A DNA stretch of 8,913 bases from Candidatus Cloacimonadota bacterium. Lineage in GTDB: Bacteria > Hydrothermota > E44-bin80. Position 1 is the stretch's first letter, and each line of letters opens with the position of its first letter. Under the pieces are notes generated by a model. The model saw only the letters and a program-made list of their open reading frames with translations. It ran no database searches and had not been told where the DNA came from. The stretch spans positions 1 through 8,913 of the forward strand of contig SOKM01000130.1 of the NCBI GenBank assembly GCA_004375785.1. Reading direction: 5' to 3'. The position numbers were made by a program, and so were the translations under genes. Shown piece by piece: positions 1 through 7,123 of the stretch.

Positions 1-9
1 CGCAATGAC
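1..9 (-). repeat. Fragment of the GTCATTGCG intergenic repeat at the window edge
   Basis: The minus strand of the first bases reads GTCATTGCG, identical to the outer end of the palindromic repeat at 7192-7287. It is cut by the window edge, so only this short end can be seen. It lies 15 bp behind the mutS stop codon. Confidence 0.3.
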
Positions 10-24
10 GGGTTGACTGAACAT

Positions 25-2607
25 TCACACTCTTTTTTTCCACTTGTAAAGAAGATTGAGAGCATCAATTGGGCTCATTCTCGCAATATCCAGGGTTTTT
101 AATTCCTCATACAATGCTTTTTCGGGTGGTGTAAAAAGGGAGAGTTGTTCTTTTTTGACAGCCCTACCCTGCTGTGCAATTTTTCTTCTTTTCCTCGAAA
201 GTCCTTTCATTTCTTCTTCCTCAAGCTCACTTAGAATTTCTTTTGCTCTATTAATGACTTCCAGAGGAAGCCCTGCAAGTTTTGCCACATCGACGCCATA
301 ACTTTCATCTGCACCACCGGGAACAACCTTTCTCAAAAAAATGATTTTATCTTTCCATCGTTTTACTGAAACGTTATAATTTTTAATTCCTTCAAGGATA
401 TCCTCCAATCCTGTAAGTTCATGGTAATGTGTGGCAAAGAGTGTTTTTGGATGAACTTTTGGATTATTGTGAAGGAATTCGCAGACACTCCAGGCGATAG
501 AAAGTCCATCGAAAGTACTTGTTCCTCTTCCAACTTCATCAAGGATTACAAGGCTCTTCTTCGTTGCGTTGTTCAGAATATTCGCTGTTTCTATCATTTC
601 AGCAAGAAAGGTACTTACTCCTCTGGATAGGTCATCAGATGCACCAATCCTTGTAAAAACTCTATCTACGACTCCAATTCTTGCCTCTTCTGCTGGAACA
701 AAACAACCCATCTGTGCCATTATGACTATTATTCCCACCTGTCTGAGGTATGTTGATTTTCCTGACATATTTGGTCCTGTGATGATTAATATCTGATTTT
801 TTTTATTATCAAGTTGAACATCATTTGGTATAAATGTCTCTTTTTCAATCATTGTCTCAACAACAGGATGCCTGCCACAAGAAATGAAAATCTCATCTGA
901 ATTATTTACAGTGGGTCTTGTATACCTGTTTCTTTTCGATAGAAAAGTAAAACACAGGAGTAAGTCAAGGAATGCTATTGCCTTTGCTGTATTCTGAATT
1001 TCTTCTACCCTCTGAGATACCTTTGCCCTGATATCACAGAAGATATTGTATTCCATACTCTTAATCTTTTCCTCAGACCCCAGAACTCTGTTTTCATACT
1101 CCTTTAATTGTGGTGTGATAAATCTTTCACAATTCGTCAGGGTTTGTTTTCTAATATAGTCATCTGGAACATATTTCAGGTTGGGTTTCGTAATCTCTAT
1201 AAAGTAACCAAATACTGAATTGTATCTTACTTTTAAGGATGAGACGCCTGTTCTTTTTTTCTCTTCCCTTTCAAGATTCGCTATCCAGTTCTTGCCCTGT
1301 GATACAACAGCTCTTATTTTATCCAGTTCTTCGTTGAAACCATCCTTGATAATTCTTCCTTCTGTAATTGCTAATGGCGGCTCGTTCACTATAGCATCAT
1401 CAATGATTTTTACGATGTCAGTGAAATCTAAAAGTTCACTCTCTATTTGTGTGAGCAACTTAGCTTTTAACCCTTTCATCTCTTTTTTCAAAATAGGTAT
1501 TTTTGAGAGTGAACCCTTTAGTTGGATAAGATCCCTTGCATTTGCTCGCTCTGTTGCTATTCGTCCCATCAATCTTTCTATATCCGAGATTGATTTCAGA
1601 ATTTTCCTCAATGCTTTTGTTTCAGTTTCATTATTAAGTAACTCAGCAACTGCCTCAAGCCTTTCCTTAATAGTTCGTAGTTTGTAAAATGGTTTAAGAA
1701 GGGTCATCCGGAGAAGGCGGGTCCCCATCGGTGTTATTGTTTCGTTAAGTATGCTGAACAGGGTGGATTCCGTCGAGCCATCAAATCTTCTTATGAGCTC
1801 AAGGTTTCGGACAGTTGAATTATCAAGAATAAGTTTATCATCAATATCGCTTCTCTTTAATTTCTTTATATGATTCAGGCTTCTTTTCTGAGTGGTATTC
1901 AGATAGTTCAGAACAGCTCCAGCTGCACCTATCCCGATAAAGAGCTCTTCAACACCAAAACCTGCAAGAGTATCCACATCAAAATGTCTCTTGAGTTTTT
2001 CTGATGCATACCCGTATTGAAAATCCAATTCTGACACTGACGTTAGAACGAACTCTTCAAGAAAAGAATATTCTTCATTTTCACTTACCAGAACCTCACC
2101 AGGTTCAATTCTTTTTAGTTCATCAAGAACATCTTTTTTTCTAACTTCTTCTAAATAAAAATCACCCGTTGAAAGGTCGCAATACGAAAGACCAAATTTA
2201 TCTTTGCCATCTGAGTTCAGGGCAGCAAGAAATATATTTTTCCCTGAATCGAGTATGTTAGGATTTGTAACTGTTCCAGGGGTTATTACTTCAACAACAT
2301 CCCTTTTTACGATACCTCTGGCAAGAGAAGGGTCTTCCAATTGTTCGCAGATCGCAACCTTCAACCCAGCTTTGATAAGTTTGGTGATATAGTTATTAGC
2401 AGCCTTTACAGGAATCCCAGCAAGCGGAACGCGATCCTCCTTGCCGTGTGGTCGTGAAGTAAGAGCAATATTTAGAACCTGTGAAGCAATTTCTGCATCT
2501 TTAAAAAAAGTCTCATAAAAATCTCCCATTCTGAAAAGCAGAATGCAGTCATCATAATTAGATTTTACACGAAAATACTGTTTTAAGAGTGGGGTAATCT
2601 TATACAT
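25..2607 (-). CDS. mutS: DNA mismatch repair protein MutS
   Basis: MutS recognises base mismatches and small loops in DNA and, as an ATP-driven sliding clamp, recruits MutL to start methyl-independent or methyl-directed repair in the cytoplasm. The 860-residue product matches the usual ~850-residue length. The N-terminal mismatch-binding domain carries the FRMGDFYE block, with the Phe-x-Glu reader at F30 and E32. Connector, lever and clamp domains follow to about residue 570. The ATPase domain has Walker A GPNMSGKST at 611-619, Walker B LVILDEVGRG with D690/E691, and the ATHYHEL switch at 725-731. Near the end QLSLF (821-825) fits the beta-clamp binding motif, followed by the helical dimerisation tail. 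The ATG at 2605-2607 is preceded by AAGAGG with 5-nt spacing. It lies 85 bp behind the SPOR gene, so it may be the last gene of that operon or have its own promoter. No lesion is visible; the gene is complete. Confidence 0.99.
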   Translation of the reverse strand: MYKITPLLKQYFRVKSNYDDCILLFRMGDFYETFFKDAEIASQVLNIALTSRPHGKEDRVPLAGIPVKAANNYITKLIKAGLKVAICEQLEDPSLARGIVKRDVVEVITPGTVTNPNILDSGKNIFLAALNSDGKDKFGLSYCDLSTGDFYLEEVRKKDVLDELKRIEPGEVLVSENEEYSFLEEFVLTSVSELDFQYGYASEKLKRHFDVDTLAGFGVEELFIGIGAAGAVLNYLNTTQKRSLNHIKKLKRSDIDDKLILDNSTVRNLELIRRFDGSTESTLFSILNETITPMGTRLLRMTLLKPFYKLRTIKERLEAVAELLNNETETKALRKILKSISDIERLMGRIATERANARDLIQLKGSLSKIPILKKEMKGLKAKLLTQIESELLDFTDIVKIIDDAIVNEPPLAITEGRIIKDGFNEELDKIRAVVSQGKNWIANLEREEKKRTGVSSLKVRYNSVFGYFIEITKPNLKYVPDDYIRKQTLTNCERFITPQLKEYENRVLGSEEKIKSMEYNIFCDIRAKVSQRVEEIQNTAKAIAFLDLLLCFTFLSKRNRYTRPTVNNSDEIFISCGRHPVVETMIEKETFIPNDVQLDNKKNQILIITGPNMSGKSTYLRQVGIIVIMAQMGCFVPAEEARIGVVDRVFTRIGASDDLSRGVSTFLAEMIETANILNNATKKSLVILDEVGRGTSTFDGLSIAWSVCEFLHNNPKVHPKTLFATHYHELTGLEDILEGIKNYNVSVKRWKDKIIFLRKVVPGGADESYGVDVAKLAGLPLEVINRAKEILSELEEEEMKGLSRKRRKIAQQGRAVKKEQLSLFTPPEKALYEELKTLDIARMSPIDALNLLYKWKKRV

Positions 2608-2612
2608 GAATA

Positions 2613-2618
2613 CCTCTT
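2613..2618 (-). promoter_or_regulatory. Ribosome binding site of mutS
   Basis: AAGAGG on the minus strand lies 5 nt upstream of the mutS ATG and fixes that start, which also puts the conserved FRMGDFYE block at the normal distance from the N-terminus. Confidence 0.7.
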
Positions 2619-2654
2619 AATCCAAAGTCCAAACCACAAAGCATTAAAATTTTT

Positions 2655-2686
2655 AATCTCTTATATTCACTTTCGATCCCTGTTGA
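2655..2686 (-). repeat. Dispersed 32-bp repeat, copy A
   Basis: The minus-strand sequence starts TCAACAGGGAT and ends AAGAGATT. By eye it matches the plus-strand copy at 5457-5488 at roughly 26 of 32 positions without gaps. It sits in the short gap between the SPOR gene and mutS, beside a small A/T palindrome (2643-2657: ATTAAAA arms). Both copies lie in gaps in front of genes, in opposite orientation relative to transcription. It may be a genome-wide intergenic element, but only two copies are visible here. Confidence 0.5.
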
Positions 2687-2692
2687 AATTAA

Positions 2693-3463
2693 TTATTTTT
2701 CTCTGTCCATATGTTTTAGTTTTTTTATCTTCACAATCCAGTAAGGAATCTTTTCTTTTTCACTAAAAAGTTTTGAGAAACCTTTTGCTTCTTCCTTACT
2801 TTTAAATTCTCCTATTAAAACCCTGTAATATTTAATTCCTTCTTTCTTGCTCGTGGCGAGCCAGGCTTCATATCCTTTTTCCTTGAAAGAAGCAAGAAGG
2901 TTTTTTGCACTATCTCTGTTTTGAAAGGAACCAATCTGGATGCAGTATATGCTTCTCTTCTTACTCAGCCTCGAGATCGCTTCTTTTGCAATGCGGAACA
3001 TAACCGTATCGCTATTACTTATTCTTTTATACCAACAGACTGCATCATTACTGTTTTTTAATGCTTCATAGGATGAAGCGAGCCAGAAACAGGAAGATTC
3101 AAAATATTCTGATTCAGGGAATGATGTAGTAATTTTCTTTAATGTTAATATTGCATTCTTATATGAACCCTGCAAATACTCATACTGGGAAATAGAATAA
3201 AGGGCATAATCACAAAACAGACTTTTGGGGTATTTATCTACAATTTCCTTAAAAGAGGAGAAGGATTTTTCTGCATCTTCCTCGAGTAATCCTTTGTAAA
3301 GGAGAATTTCATCCCGATTTTTATCAGTGGGTGGTATTTTTTCAAGTTCTCTCCTTGCATTGTTAAATTTACCACCTTCGTATAACTCTTTTACATTTTC
3401 TATATCAGGGTTATTTTGAACATTGAAGATGATAAGGAAACCAAGAGAGAAAAGAATATTCAT
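2693..3463 (-). CDS. TPR and SPOR domain envelope protein
   Basis: The 256-residue protein starts with a short hydrophobic segment (residues 1-16, MNILFSLGFLIIFNVQ) that looks like a signal peptide or membrane anchor. Helical TPR-like repeats cover about residues 20-165, with alternating small and aromatic residues typical of tetratricopeptide proteins. The C-terminal SPOR domain spans about 171-247 (YCIQIGSF ... YYRVLIGEF ... YWIVKI). SPOR domains bind denuded peptidoglycan glycan strands at division or remodelling sites; the TPR part probably binds a protein partner. The ATG at 3461-3463 overlaps the stop of the lipoprotein gene as TAATG, giving translational coupling. A TTG at 3500-3502 would add 13 polar residues in front of the signal segment and overlap the upstream gene by 40 bp, so it was rejected. 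The fold assignment is sound; the exact cellular role is inferred. Confidence 0.87.
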   Translation of the reverse strand: MNILFSLGFLIIFNVQNNPDIENVKELYEGGKFNNARRELEKIPPTDKNRDEILLYKGLLEEDAEKSFSSFKEIVDKYPKSLFCDYALYSISQYEYLQGSYKNAILTLKKITTSFPESEYFESSCFWLASSYEALKNSNDAVCWYKRISNSDTVMFRIAKEAISRLSKKRSIYCIQIGSFQNRDSAKNLLASFKEKGYEAWLATSKKEGIKYYRVLIGEFKSKEEAKGFSKLFSEKEKIPYWIVKIKKLKHMDREK

Positions 3464-3897
3464 TAGAAGTTTCTCTCTCCTGCCTGGGTTTGTAACCACC
3501 AATTAAAATTAATGGTGATTCCGTCCTGGTTCTCCTCAGCAGCATGAATTAACACTTTTGCATAGTGAGGTTCCATATCGGTGATCATATAGTAATAGTA
3601 GCCAATATAGGGAATTCCACACTCTTCTGATGGAGAGTATCCAGACTCAGGGGCAGTATTCATATTGTCAAGACTCTTTTGAATACCTCCACCATGTGGT
3701 GTTTTGAGAAGTCCGTATGTTTGATATGCCTCAAGCTTAAATGAACCATAAGTTTCACCCTTGAACATGAAAGTAAATATTGCATCATTGTTTTTCGGGG
3801 CAAAAAGACTATCGGAGCCGGAAATAACATTGGGAGCAGGAACAGGGTTTAATCCACATCCATTCATAAAAAGAAACATTTGAAGTACAACGAACAT
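3463..3897 (-). CDS. Small putative lipoprotein, N-terminus disrupted or non-canonical
   Basis: The 144-residue product from the ATG at 3895-3897 begins with a hydrophobic run ending in MNGC, a plausible lipobox with Cys14 as the lipidated residue. The mature part (about 130 residues) is rich in aromatic and beta-type segments (GYYYYMITDME, ITINFNWWLQTQ) and has one further cysteine. I do not recognise the family. From this ATG the signal peptide lacks any Lys or Arg in its n-region, which is unusual. In the same frame upstream lie codons for ISKKIIWTLF, an ideal signal-peptide start, but no ATG, GTG or TTG opens them. The lapB stop overlaps an ATG (3933-3935) in an ATGA, exactly as lapA overlaps lapB, yet this ATG hits TAA at its fourth codon. 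One extra A after it would give MKIISKKIIWTL in frame. The gene overlaps the next one as TAATG. It is probably anchored in the outer or inner membrane, facing the periplasm. Confidence 0.72.
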   Translation of the reverse strand: MFVVLQMFLFMNGCGLNPVPAPNVISGSDSLFAPKNNDAIFTFMFKGETYGSFKLEAYQTYGLLKTPHGGGIQKSLDNMNTAPESGYSPSEECGIPYIGYYYYMITDMEPHYAKVLIHAAEENQDGITINFNWWLQTQAGERNF

Positions 3898-3931
3898 AAA
3901 AAGGGTCCAAATAATTTTTTTACTTATAATT

Positions 3932-5071
3932 TCATACTCCTTTCTCTAATTTGTATGTTTCCCATTCTTTACATTCTGGACATCTGATTATGAACTCTTT
4001 TGAAATGGAACCGCATCTCTTGCATCTGAATATCTCTCTTTTTTTGTACACATCGATGATATGGCGGAGTGCAGCAACGGAATCATTTTTTGCCAGTTCC
4101 ATCTCTGTCAATAATTGTAGAAGGCACATCTCAATGGAATCGGGATGTGACTCAACTCCATTTTTAAGGAGTTCCTGTGCTTCATTCAATCGTCCCATTT
4201 TCAGATAGTAATCTGCAAGGGAAATAGTCGTTTTATAGTCATCTGGATACCTTTCGAGAACATCCTTGTAGGTCTCTTCCATCTTTTGGAATTCGCCTTT
4301 ATCAAAAAAAGCCTTCATTATTCTTGGAAAAACAATATATGCACTCTCTGTATCCAGCTCAATTATCTTTTTGTATAATTGAGTTGCTTCTTCAATGTTT
4401 CCATTTGAATATTCTATATCACCGGAATAGATGAGTGCGGGAATATTATCTGGTTTCATTTTCAGGACACGCTTTAAAACCTTCACTGCCCAATCTTTAT
4501 TACCCTTCTTTTTTGCCTCGTATGCTGCATAGACCTCAAAGTTAAAAAGTCTTTCTTTCTGATAATTAAAAAGTTTTGCCATTTTTCTGAATGTTTCAAT
4601 GGCGTCATTCCATAGAGAAGATTTCTCATAGGTAAGAAGAAGAAGTTTATAATACTGTTCATTCTGGCGTTCAGATTTAAGCAATCTCTTCAAGGTGTCA
4701 GTCGCCTTCTGGTATGCTTTAAGTACTAAATAATCTCTGGCTGTCTGAAAGAGAATTCTATTTATTGTTGTTTTAGCGAGCCCTCTTCTTGCAAGTAGAT
4801 ACCTGTGTATCTGAAGTGCCTTTGAGGGGTCACTCCTCTTTCTCAGGAGTTCGGCGAGGCGAATATATGCTTCTACATTATCACTATCTTCCAGAACCGT
4901 TTTTTGAAAATTTTTTAGCGCCTGTTCTTCATCTCCATCTATTAAGGAAATCAGCGCTTCTTCATATGGAGAAGTCTTTACTCTACGGTTTTTTTTCATA
5001 ATCAAGAGAAAAATTAAGAGTAATATGAAGAGACAACCAAGAACAATCGGAATTATCCAGTAACCACTCAT
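3932..5071 (-). CDS. lapB: LapB/YciM-like TPR protein with rubredoxin-type zinc ribbon
   Basis: The 379-residue protein has the full LapB architecture: one N-terminal membrane helix (about residues 4-25) followed by a basic KKNRR stretch, an array of TPR repeats from about 35 to 340, and a C-terminal metal-binding knuckle with CKRCG and CPEC (C350, C353, C364, C367) ending in a conserved-looking CKEW. E. coli LapB is 389 residues with the same order; there it works with FtsH to set the level of LpxC, the committed enzyme of lipopolysaccharide synthesis. That exact role is not shown for this lineage. The ATG at 5069-5071 overlaps the lapA stop as ATGA and has AAGGAG 5 nt upstream. It is the second gene of the envelope operon, and its own stop again overlaps a downstream ATG. 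LapA directly upstream strengthens the name. Confidence 0.88.
   Translation of the reverse strand: MSGYWIIPIVLGCLFILLLIFLLIMKKNRRVKTSPYEEALISLIDGDEEQALKNFQKTVLEDSDNVEAYIRLAELLRKRSDPSKALQIHRYLLARRGLAKTTINRILFQTARDYLVLKAYQKATDTLKRLLKSERQNEQYYKLLLLTYEKSSLWNDAIETFRKMAKLFNYQKERLFNFEVYAAYEAKKKGNKDWAVKVLKRVLKMKPDNIPALIYSGDIEYSNGNIEEATQLYKKIIELDTESAYIVFPRIMKAFFDKGEFQKMEETYKDVLERYPDDYKTTISLADYYLKMGRLNEAQELLKNGVESHPDSIEMCLLQLLTEMELAKNDSVAALRHIIDVYKKREIFRCKRCGSISKEFIIRCPECKEWETYKLEKGV
3937..3940 (-). promoter_or_regulatory. Ribosome binding site at the lapB-lipoprotein junction
   Basis: GGAG (within AAAGGAG) on the minus strand lies 1 nt before the ATG of the ATGA overlap and 6 nt before an in-frame ATT codon (3928-3930) of the lipoprotein reading frame. 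The spacing is too short for the ATG and ideal for the ATT, so the site does not by itself decide between a frameshifted ATG start and a rare ATT start. Confidence 0.45.
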
Positions 5072-5436
5072 TTTGACTCCTTCTTTTCTTTTCCTTCACT
5101 TTCTTTGATTTCTTCTTTCGCTTTTTCTGTGCTCTTATCTTCAACTATCTCTTCAACAGGAAGATTTCTCAATGATGTTAGTTCTTTTTTTAATTCCCTC
5201 AATTCATTATTTGTTCTCCACAGTCGGCTTTTCAGTCGTATCTCATCTATAACAGCAACGATAATTGTAAAGATAACACCAATAGCAAAGGTTTCTATAA
5301 GAACAAGTGTAAGTGGAATATTATTGAATGTCCAGGTAAGAAGCGAAACATTAACAATTGTTGCTGCATTCTGCGTTCCTATAATAATTCCTATTATTGT
5401 AAAAATTGCTGCCCAGAGCAGTATAAATAAAACCAT
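5068..5436 (-). CDS. lapA: LapA-domain inner-membrane protein
   Basis: The 122-residue protein has two membrane helices (about 2-21 and 41-63) separated by the short TQNAATIVNVSLLTW link typical of LapA (DUF1049) proteins, then a charged cytoplasmic tail. Residues 65-95 look like a coiled coil (RLKSRLWRTNNELRELKKEL), and the last 25 residues are almost entirely Lys, Glu and Ser. In E. coli LapA partners LapB in lipopolysaccharide assembly control; the same partnership is inferred here from adjacency. The ATG at 5434-5436 has a strong AGGAGG 4 nt upstream. Its stop overlaps the lapB start, so the two are translated in a coupled way. The Lys/Glu-rich tail is longer than in E. coli LapA as far as I recall, and may be disordered. 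Confidence 0.85.
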   Translation of the reverse strand: MVLFILLWAAIFTIIGIIIGTQNAATIVNVSLLTWTFNNIPLTLVLIETFAIGVIFTIIVAVIDEIRLKSRLWRTNNELRELKKELTSLRNLPVEEIVEDKSTEKAKEEIKESEGKEKKESK

Positions 5437-5440
5437 TTTC

Positions 5441-5446
5441 CCTCCT
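5441..5446 (-). promoter_or_regulatory. Strong ribosome binding site of lapA
   Basis: Perfect AGGAGG (inside AAAAAGGAGGG) on the minus strand, 4 nt before the lapA ATG. It is the strongest Shine-Dalgarno site in the window and marks the entry point of the four-gene coupled operon. A TTGACA hexamer lies just upstream (5455-5460), but no suitable -10 hexamer follows it, so no promoter is called. Confidence 0.8.
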
Positions 5447-5456
5447 TTTTAGATTG

Positions 5457-5488
5457 TCAACAGGGATTTGAAGAGATTAGAAGAGATT
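5457..5488 (+). repeat. Dispersed 32-bp repeat, copy B
   Basis: Starts TCAACAGGGAT and ends AAGAGATT, the plus-strand partner of the copy at 2655-2686 on the minus strand. Inside it GAAGAGATT occurs twice with one base between (5470-5488). It lies immediately upstream of the lapA ribosome binding site. Confidence 0.5.
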
Positions 5489-5578
5489 TTATTTTTTCTA
5501 TTTCATTTATTTCTTAAATTCTCTTTCAATCACTGTTAATTTTATTCTTTATTATCTCCTTACTGTCTACTATCCTTT

Positions 5579-5815
5579 TCCGCGTTTCTCCCACTCTCCC
5601 TTTCTCCATTTATGTCTGTTGGGGACAAGCCCCAACGCTACATTTTTTCTTGCTTTCTTCACCGTTTCACCGTTTCTCACATTCTCCGTTTCTGTCTGTT
5701 GGGGACGAGCCCCAACGCTACATTTTTCCCTGGTTTCTTCACCGTTTCTCACATTCTCCGTTTCTGTCTGTTGGGGACGAGCCCCAACGCTACATTTTTC
5801 CCTGGTTCTTTTACC
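5579..5815. repeat. Tandem 72-80 bp repeat with G/C-rich hairpin core, entering miaB
   Basis: Units align on GTCTGTTGGGGAC: copy 1 at 5614-5693 (80 bp), copy 2 at 5694-5765 (72 bp), copy 3 from 5766 to about 5815 (partial), and a degenerate half copy at 5579-5613. The 8-bp excess in copy 1 is a direct duplication of ACCGTTTC (5661-5676). Each unit has a palindromic core, TTGGGG and CCCCAA arms around five bases (5619-5635, 5699-5715, 5771-5787). Copy 1 has A where the others have G in the loop. Copy 3 and the last part of copy 2 are translated as the C-terminus of MiaB. There is no T-run directly behind the hairpins on either strand, so they are poor intrinsic terminators. Confidence 0.9.
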
Positions 5816-7092
5816 GGGGTACCAATTGGTGTCCAACCTTTAACTTCTTCAATCCTTACTTTTACAATCTCACCTGTACATATTCTTTCTTTCACAATCA
5901 CTCTCTTATTATACAATGTTATTCCATTAGATGCAAGATAATTTTTTTCATTTTCGCCTGTAATCAGAACATCAAAAATCTTTCCTTTATTTGCTTCACT
6001 TTTCTTTTTTATGACCTCAGATTGAACACGAATTAGCTCGTTCAATCTATCTCTTTTGGTCTCTTCATTAACTGTATCAATAAAGTTGTTAGCAAGAGAA
6101 TATTTCCTTGGAGAATACTTAAACATATATGCAAAATCAAAATCAATCATTTTAACTAAATTTAATGTTTCCATAAAATCCTTTTCCGTTTCATATGGGA
6201 ATCCAACAATAATGTCTGTAGAGAGGGCAATGTCTTCTATCTTTGTCCGGATTTTATCGATTATTCCTTTGTATTTTTCTTGAGTATAACCTCTGTTCAT
6301 CGCTTTGAGTATTCTTGAGCTTCCAGATTGGAGAGGGAGGTGTAGGAATTTTTCTATCTTTGGTTCATCCTTCATAACATTAATTACTTTGAGTGGGAAA
6401 TATGCTGGATGAGAAGTAAGAAAGCTTATCCTTTCGATACCTTCTACTTTAGCTGCTTCAGAGAGGAGATAGGGAAGACCTTTTCCTCTGTCCTTATAAT
6501 TATTAATATTCTGTCCCAGGAAAGTTACCCTCTTATATCCAAGTTTACCAAGTTTGCCCACTTCATTTAATATGTCTTCAATATGCCTGCTTCTCTCTTT
6601 ACCACGTACGTAAGGAACTATGCAGTATGAACAGAAATTGTTACAACCCCTCATTGCTGAAACAAATGTTTCCGGTAATTCACCTCTTGCAGGAGAGAGG
6701 TCAGAATAGAGAGAGGTATCAAACAACTTAACAAATGTTCCATTTTTATCTTTAATGCAGGATGTAATTTTTCTGAGGTTATCAGGTCCCAGCACAAAGT
6801 CTATGAAAGGTTTTTCTTCGAGCAATTTTTCTTTGAGTTGCTGGGGTACACATCCAGTTACCCCGATTCTTATGTAAGGTTTCCTTTTTTTTAGCACCTT
6901 TAATGAATCTATCCTTGACAATACCCTGTTAACAGCATGTTCCCTGACAGCACAGGTGTTTACAATAATAATATCAGCATTTTCTATAGTTTCAGCCTTT
7001 ATATTGCCATCCTTCTCTATAAGAGATGCAATAAGGTTTGAATCATATATATTCATCTGACAGCCGAATGTAAGAATAAAATATTTCTTCAC
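5749..7092 (-). CDS. miaB: tRNA-2-methylthio-N6-dimethylallyladenosine synthase MiaB with repeat-derived tail
   Basis: MiaB is a radical-SAM enzyme that adds a methylthio group to i6A at position 37 of tRNAs reading UNN codons, using two [4Fe-4S] clusters. The 447-residue protein has the N-terminal MTTase domain with cluster cysteines C11 (TFGCQMN), C47 (VNTCAVR) and C81 (VTGCVPQ), the radical-SAM motif GCNNFCSYC with C150, C154 and C157, and a C-terminal TRAM domain at about 365-428. TFGCQMN and NTCAVRE favour MiaB over MtaB. The start is GTG at 7090-7092; a TGA lies three codons upstream, so no earlier start exists. The ribosome binding site is weak (GAG, 5 nt away). The normal end of the TRAM domain is near residue 430. 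The remaining residues (NVALGLVPNRQKRRM) are encoded by a tandem repeat. MtaB, its sister enzyme, is encoded 405 bp upstream. Confidence 0.97.
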   Translation of the reverse strand: MKKYFILTFGCQMNIYDSNLIASLIEKDGNIKAETIENADIIIVNTCAVREHAVNRVLSRIDSLKVLKKRKPYIRIGVTGCVPQQLKEKLLEEKPFIDFVLGPDNLRKITSCIKDKNGTFVKLFDTSLYSDLSPARGELPETFVSAMRGCNNFCSYCIVPYVRGKERSRHIEDILNEVGKLGKLGYKRVTFLGQNINNYKDRGKGLPYLLSEAAKVEGIERISFLTSHPAYFPLKVINVMKDEPKIEKFLHLPLQSGSSRILKAMNRGYTQEKYKGIIDKIRTKIEDIALSTDIIVGFPYETEKDFMETLNLVKMIDFDFAYMFKYSPRKYSLANNFIDTVNEETKRDRLNELIRVQSEVIKKKSEANKGKIFDVLITGENEKNYLASNGITLYNKRVIVKERICTGEIVKVRIEEVKGWTPIGTPVKEPGKNVALGLVPNRQKRRM

Positions 7093-7123
7093 TTTATCTC
7101 ACATAAAACATTAGACACAGATA

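Larger units (their letters stand above)
5437..5748. other. Gene-free gap between miaB and lapA
   Basis: No coding sequence is supported here. Going left to right it holds the lapA ribosome binding site, a dispersed 32-bp repeat (5457-5488), about 90 bp of T-rich low-complexity sequence (5489-5578), and most of a tandem repeat array whose last copy runs into miaB. Open frames through the array are products of the repeats: the same peptide is encoded once per unit. A promoter for lapA should lie here, but I could not find a convincing -35/-10 pair. Confidence 0.7.

Noticed and set aside
3464..3502. TTG start adding 13 residues to the SPOR protein
   Set aside because: It would put polar and basic residues before the signal segment and overlap the lipoprotein gene by 40 bp; the ATG in the TAATG junction is the better start.
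5432..5460. TTGACA at 5455-5460 as the lapA promoter
   Set aside because: At 16-18 nt spacing there is no -10-like hexamer; it would fall within the lapA start codon region, which already has a strong Shine-Dalgarno requiring a leader.
5619..5787. TTGGGG/CCCCAA hairpins as the intrinsic terminator of miaB
   Set aside because: No T-run follows the stems on the transcribed strand, one copy lies inside the coding region, and the same hairpin recurs as part of a tandem repeat.
5579..5815. CRISPR array
   Set aside because: The units are tandem copies without unique spacers of constant length, and no cas gene is present.
5570..5836. An 88-codon minus-strand open frame encoding a repeated EKCSVGARPQQTETENVRNGE-type peptide, and several plus-strand frames over the same stretch
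   Set aside because: These are translations of the tandem DNA repeat in other frames, overlapping miaB, with no ribosome binding site and no protein-like composition.
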